Source: a virus. Taken from it: a DNA stretch of 20,355 nucleotides. Below the pieces are notes generated by a model. The model had not been told where the DNA came from, did no database searches, and saw nothing but the letters and a program-made list of their open reading frames with translations. The position numbers and the translations under genes were made by a program. Of the stretch, positions 16,687 to 20,355 are shown piece by piece (the stretch's first letter is position 1; every line of letters begins with the position of its first letter). The stretch spans positions 1 to 20,355 of the IMG/VR virus record IMGVR_UViG_3300007539_000305; one strand, written 5' to 3'.

Positions 16687-18119
16687 TATTGTCTCCTAGT
16701 ATAGAATCTGCCGATTGCAAATTGTATGGCTATTTCTCGTATAGACTTATCGATTAAAACTCTGGGGTCTCTGTCTCCATCTGCCCAGGGAGGTTTACCC
16801 GATCCATCTTCAAAAACTTGATAAGGGTTCTTTGCATAAGTATAGCCTATACTTGGAAAACCTTTTTTAGTTGTAGTAATATCTGTAACTTTTACACTTT
16901 CTGCAAATCTACCACTTTGATTTTCAAGAGCCGGGGCTCTCATATTTTTTCTTACTGTATTTGGAAGTTCTTTATTTAGAACTCCTATTAAATGCAAAGG
17001 GCTTGATGCAGTTCCTCTTTTTGGTTGAGGCTTCTTTCTTTTTCTTCTCTGTACTACTTTTGGAACTGCTGCACTTGGTAAAGTATTTCCTTTTGCTGAG
17101 CCCGCTTTTGCTTTTTTCTGCGATGTTTTTGCAGCTCTTTTTTTCAACTTAGGTTTAACAGCTTTAGTAGTTTTTAAATTAGGCTGTTTTTCGTACTCAC
17201 TCATAGCCGCATATTCGGCTTGTTTTGTTTTAACTTGCTCTATTGAGTCAGAACCTTTTAATCCTTTTATAGGGGTCGAATCTTGTAATCTTTCAATAGC
17301 GGCTTTTAACTGCTTTTTAAGTTTTTGCTTATCTTCACCAGATGCAAATCCCAGTGTTTGGTTTTCTACCCGACTTTGCATATAAAAGGTATGGTGATCT
17401 GATTTATCATCCCGTACAAAATGTAATTCTATACCCAGAGCATTTAGGTTACTTTTTAGAACCTCCTCACTAGCCTTAGAAGAGTATGTCTTATTCATCG
17501 CCCTTTCTATAGCATTACGAACATCTGTTTCTAAAATACCTTCACCTTGTACGTGCCCACCCTCTATTAAGTCTGAGCCATATTGTATTTCTTTATCACT
17601 GACTTCTAGAGTTCTTTTAAAGAGTCTTTCTTTTTTGTCGAATCTACCTTTTACTTCTGTTTTTGTAAGTTTTTTATTGTATTCTTGCTTCATAAACTCA
17701 TTTAAGTCTAAAGCAAACTTATCTAACTCTTCTTTATACAACTTCTTTAATTTATCAAAGTTATCGTAGTTTTTATTCTTCTTAGGGTTTACCTCTTGAG
17801 CAATATTTACTTTAATAGAGTGTTGATTTCCTTTTATAAGAACACCACGAGTCTTTTTAAAGTTTTTTGCTTGTGCTCTACAGGCTTTTAAAATTGCATG
17901 AGAGCCTTCTTCTATTCTTTTCTGTACTGGGCCTTTTTCAAAAATGTCTAAAATTTTTCTTTCTTTAAACTCTTTCCGTAATTCCTCTGCTAAAGATTTA
18001 GCATTGAAAAAGAAAATTAATTCATTTCTATCTGCTTCTTCTTTACGGAAAATAGAACTACTTCTTCTTAACTCACCTTGTAGCTTTACTAAAAAATCTT
18101 CGAGCTTCTTTTTGCTCAT
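16686..18119 (-). CDS. Neck / head-tail joining protein with long Lys-rich N-terminal extension
   Basis: 477 residues, strongly basic. The C-terminal domain (about 374-477) has PALENQSGRFAESVKVTD, GYTYAKNPYQVFE and DPRVLIDKSIREIAIQFAIGRFYTRR, a pattern I associate with neck or tail-completion structural proteins in many phages (recognised from memory, not confirmed by search). Ahead of it lies a Lys/Arg-Ala-Pro linker (about 315-370) and a 310-residue N-terminal region with many Lys/Glu helices and a GGHVQG element near 187-192. The N-terminal part is not recognised. Gene order (connector, this gene, tail terminator) places it at the head-tail junction. Its ATG overlaps the connector stop (TAATG). 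Confidence 0.72.
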   Translation of the reverse strand: MSKKKLEDFLVKLQGELRRSSSIFRKEEADRNELIFFFNAKSLAEELRKEFKERKILDIFEKGPVQKRIEEGSHAILKACRAQAKNFKKTRGVLIKGNQHSIKVNIAQEVNPKKNKNYDNFDKLKKLYKEELDKFALDLNEFMKQEYNKKLTKTEVKGRFDKKERLFKRTLEVSDKEIQYGSDLIEGGHVQGEGILETDVRNAIERAMNKTYSSKASEEVLKSNLNALGIELHFVRDDKSDHHTFYMQSRVENQTLGFASGEDKQKLKKQLKAAIERLQDSTPIKGLKGSDSIEQVKTKQAEYAAMSEYEKQPNLKTTKAVKPKLKKRAAKTSQKKAKAGSAKGNTLPSAAVPKVVQRRKRKKPQPKRGTASSPLHLIGVLNKELPNTVRKNMRAPALENQSGRFAESVKVTDITTTKKGFPSIGYTYAKNPYQVFEDGSGKPPWADGDRDPRVLIDKSIREIAIQFAIGRFYTRRQ

Positions 18120-18694
18120 TAGAAGTTTTTATATAGATCCAAGACTCTCTTAATATGGTCAGGGAACGCTACGTTATTACGCTGACTTGAAGATGATTGA
18201 TTTTGAATACTTGCACCTGCCAATGTCTGACGAGCTTTATGTTCGTCTTTTAGGTAGTAAGTGATTAAATCAAACACCGCTAGTTTTAAATCCTCTGGAC
18301 AAGAAGCATATCCTGCTGTATACTGTATTTGGACAGAGGCTGGTCCTGTAGGCCAGTTTTTTGCTACACCGCTTCGGGTAACGCTATATACACTATCTGT
18401 TGATTTTTCTAAAAAATACTCTGACGCTGGAACCCCTGTATACGAGTCGGCATAACTATTTCTAGTATTTACATACACGATACTATTAACAGGACTTTCT
18501 GTTAGTTGTACTAAATTAGTGCCCCAGTTAATACTAAAGTCTTCTGTATGTGTTGCTGATAGTATACTGTTGCCACAATAAGTTCTTACTAATGCACTCA
18601 CAGAAGTAATCAGAGTACTAATCCTAGTATCATCTTTGACACTTTGGATATTCTCTGCTATTTTATATTCATCAAGTGTTACTAAATTTGTCAT
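18119..18694 (-). CDS. Head-tail connector protein, HK97 gp6-like
   Basis: 191 residues, helical at both ends. It has the pattern of gp6-like connectors: an N-terminal LVTLDEYK followed by a helix of the type DDTRISTLITSVSALVRTYCG, a central beta region with WPTGPASVQIQYTAGYASCPEDLKLAVFDLITYY, and a short C-terminal FPDHIKRVLDLYKNF. The place directly after the major capsid gene is where this ring protein lies in HK97-type phages; it docks under the portal. The RBS is weak (GGACT about 10 bases ahead). Confidence 0.85.
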   Translation of the reverse strand: MTNLVTLDEYKIAENIQSVKDDTRISTLITSVSALVRTYCGNSILSATHTEDFSINWGTNLVQLTESPVNSIVYVNTRNSYADSYTGVPASEYFLEKSTDSVYSVTRSGVAKNWPTGPASVQIQYTAGYASCPEDLKLAVFDLITYYLKDEHKARQTLAGASIQNQSSSSQRNNVAFPDHIKRVLDLYKNF

Positions 18695-18712
18695 ATAAGT
18701 AAGTCCATTAGT

Positions 18713-18747
18713 AAAAACTTGGGGGAGATAAACTCCCCCTCGTTTTT
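18713..18747 (-). terminator. Hairpin terminator / attenuator after the major capsid gene
   Basis: Minus strand: AAAAAC, GA, stem GGGGGAG, loop TTTAT, stem CTCCCCC, AA, GTTTTT. The 7-bp core is perfect and the outer AAAAAC/GTTTTT arms also pair across a 2x2 internal loop. The U-rich tract lies at the 3' end on either strand, so it could act in both directions. It sits 18 bases after the capsid stop and would reduce readthrough into the connector and tail genes, keeping capsid protein in excess. Confidence 0.82.
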
Positions 18748-18764
18748 ATCGGTTAAAAACCAAA

Positions 18765-20355
18765 TTAGCTGAATTCAATCGCAACTGCAGGAGCGTGCTT
18801 ACCAGCACCAGTTTCAAACTGGTTGCTAGCAGTTGGAGCACTACCATCTGCACCGCCGTAGATTGAAGTAAAGCCTAGAGATTGAGAAGCTACTAGAGCT
18901 TTACGCTGCTTCTGAACTTCATAATCAGTCTCTACAGTTACACCGCGTAGACGTGGAATAACAAAGCCTTGGTTATATACTGCAACAGCTGCAACAGCTG
19001 AGCCACTATCTGCCGGCATTTGCTCAGATACAATTACAGGTGAACCATATACTGAACCAATTTGACCTACTAGACGTAGAGCTGTATCCGAACCTACTTC
19101 ATCAATAGTCTGGAAACCAGGATCTTTCAAAAGATCATAGTAAGAATCTTGACCTACGATGTAAGTAACGTCTGTTGGGTTAAGACCGAAGCGACCCATG
19201 CCAGTTCTAGCAGTTAGAAGTGCTGAAGCTGTTAGACCAGCGCCTGCTACGTTAGTACCAGCTTCTGGTGCAATCTCTAAGAGACCGTCAATTACGCCTG
19301 CTTGACCATTAATAATTGCATCTTCTACTTCACGAGCATGAGCACGTGCTAAACCGTCAACAATCATTGGCATTAGGTTTACAAGTACTGACTCTTCTAC
19401 ATCATTCTCAATGTAAGAGTTAGATACTAGACGATGAGCATTCATGATTACTTGACGAACTTGGAAAGCACTCGCTGATGAGTTACCACGGTTCCATAGA
19501 TTATCGTCTGCAGCATTAGCCCAAGAAGCGCCGCGACCGTCTGGCTGTACTGGTAATACTGTAGACTTACCATTTACATTGATTTCACGGAAAATAGCTG
19601 CAACTTTAAGTTGATCTTGAATTTCTTTTTCAATTAAGTTAGAAACTTCTTGATCAATATCTGCTGCTTGCAAGGTGTAGTTAATACCGGCTTTTTCGAT
19701 CAAACCACGACCGTAGTCAGTTCCATCGATACCTTTACCAGTAATAGTACCTAGCATTTTAGCTGATAAAAACTCTTTACCAAATGCAGTTAAATCGCCT
19801 TTAACGCCACGATCTGAAAACTGACGCTTGCTCTTAGTCATAGCTTCAATTTCAGCCGATTTTTCATCTAACTCTTTCTTGTACTGAGATAGAACTTCGC
19901 TCATTTGAGCATCTTTTTCAGTAAGTTTAGCTTCAACATCTGACATTAATTTTTCAACGCCAGTTTCGATGCCAGTGCTTACAACACTTTTAATTGATTC
20001 AGCTTCTAAAGCTTTCGCTTCTTCAGCTTCCTGAGCTGCTTTAGCTTTTGCTTCTTCAGCTGCTTTTTGCTCGGCTTGCTTCATAGCAATCTTAGCAGCA
20101 GTATCTTCTGCTACTTTTTTTGCAAAAGCTTCCAAGTCGATGTTTTGATTATCCATCTTGATCTCCTGATCCACGGATTTTTCCTCCGCGCTTACCGGTG
20201 TATCACTAGCTATGCTAGAAGTATTCACTTCATCCTTAGCCAGAGACTGACCGGCTAGATCTACACGATTTGTGAAAGTTTTTTTGAATTCATTGTACTC
20301 ATCCATCGAGTCAAATGATTTCGCGAGCGAAAAAGTAGCTGATTGATTGCATGGT
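18765..20355 (-). CDS. Major capsid protein, HK97 fold, frame open at right edge (possible protease-capsid fusion)
   Basis: From about residue 160 (numbered from the ATG at 20306) it has HK97-type shell features: RGLIEKAGINYTLQAADIDQEV, a capsid P-domain region with HAREVEDAIINGQAGVIDGLLE, TYIVGQDSYYDLLKDPGF, GSPVIVSEQMP and a C-terminal F-I-P/TDYEVQKQRKAL segment. Residues 51-158 are Ala/Glu/Lys-rich coiled coil, the delta/scaffold-like domain usually cut off in the prohead. The best independent start is M51 at 20156-20154, with AGGAG 6 bases upstream, giving 463 residues. However, the frame has no stop between it and the right edge, and the residues there (AKSFDSMDEYNEFKK...) resemble the C-terminal tail of HK97-type prohead proteases. 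Arginine codons are almost all CGT/CGC, unlike the tip genes, which suggests high expression. Confidence 0.92.
   Translation of the reverse strand, partial: PCNQSATFSLAKSFDSMDEYNEFKKTFTNRVDLAGQSLAKDEVNTSSIASDTPVSAEEKSVDQEIKMDNQNIDLEAFAKKVAEDTAAKIAMKQAEQKAAEEAKAKAAQEAEEAKALEAESIKSVVSTGIETGVEKLMSDVEAKLTEKDAQMSEVLSQYKKELDEKSAEIEAMTKSKRQFSDRGVKGDLTAFGKEFLSAKMLGTITGKGIDGTDYGRGLIEKAGINYTLQAADIDQEVSNLIEKEIQDQLKVAAIFREINVNGKSTVLPVQPDGRGASWANAADDNLWNRGNSSASAFQVRQVIMNAHRLVSNSYIENDVEESVLVNLMPMIVDGLARAHAREVEDAIINGQAGVIDGLLEIAPEAGTNVAGAGLTASALLTARTGMGRFGLNPTDVTYIVGQDSYYDLLKDPGFQTIDEVGSDTALRLVGQIGSVYGSPVIVSEQMPADSGSAVAAVAVYNQGFVIPRLRGVTVETDYEVQKQRKALVASQSLGFTSIYGGADGSAPTASNQFETGAGKHAPAVAIEFS
20154..20167 (-). 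promoter_or_regulatory. Strong RBS and ATG for an internal or independent capsid start
   Basis: On the minus strand AGGAGA (20167-20162) stands 5 bases before ATG (20156-20154). The protein from here begins MDNQNIDLEAFAKK, where the coiled-coil region starts. The ATG at 20306 lacks a comparable RBS. The site therefore probably marks the start of most capsid protein even if a longer fusion is also made. Confidence 0.75.

Noticed and set aside
1-20355. tRNA genes, CRISPR arrays, insertion sequences, attachment sites
   Set aside because: I saw no cloverleaf, spaced direct repeats, transposase-like frame or integrase in the window.

Overview
The window is the head-to-tail structural module of a long-tailed (siphovirus-type) dsDNA phage or prophage. 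Every supported gene lies on the minus strand, so transcription runs from the right edge to the left edge. The gene order is that of lambda/HK97 late operons: capsid, connector, neck, tail terminator, tail tube, tail assembly chaperones with a frameshift, tape measure, then the tail-tip genes in the lambda order M-L-K-I-J, and a separate fibre gene. The DNA is AT-rich. Strong Shine-Dalgarno sequences, TAATG start/stop overlaps and one near-consensus sigma70 promoter point to a Gram-negative bacterial host. The species cannot be read from the sequence. No integrase, lysis, replication, tRNA or CRISPR features are present.

Head and neck (20355-16234): a HK97-fold major capsid protein has a long coiled-coil N-terminal (delta/scaffold-like) region. 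Its frame stays open to the right edge, so it may be fused to the end of an upstream protease; a strong internal start lies at 20156. A symmetric hairpin terminator follows the capsid gene. Then come a gp6-like connector, a 477-aa neck protein with a large Lys-rich N-terminal extension, and a gpU-like tail terminator.

Tail tube and assembly (16172-9264): two tandem paralogous major tail proteins are followed by a 123-base non-coding stretch. It holds a strong promoter (TTGACA, 17 bases, TATACT) facing an intrinsic terminator only about 15 bases beyond the expected start site, ahead of the tail chaperone genes. The chaperone pair is joined by a clear -1 ribosomal frameshift signal: an AAATTTT slip site, an 8-base spacer and a perfect 9-bp hairpin. 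A 1176-aa tape measure follows.

Tail tip (9264-1): gpM-, gpL-, gpK-, gpI- and gpJ-like proteins assemble the tip and the tape-measure complex. The gpL-like protein carries two carbohydrate-binding-module-like repeats inserted between its presumed Fe-S cysteine pairs. The gpJ-like protein carries a large insertion resembling a PA14 sugar-binding domain. The last gene, cut by the left edge, encodes a fibre with FN3-like, laminin-G-like and 58-residue repeat segments. Three neighbouring tip genes therefore each carry a different carbohydrate-binding-type fold, which suggests a polysaccharide-rich host surface.
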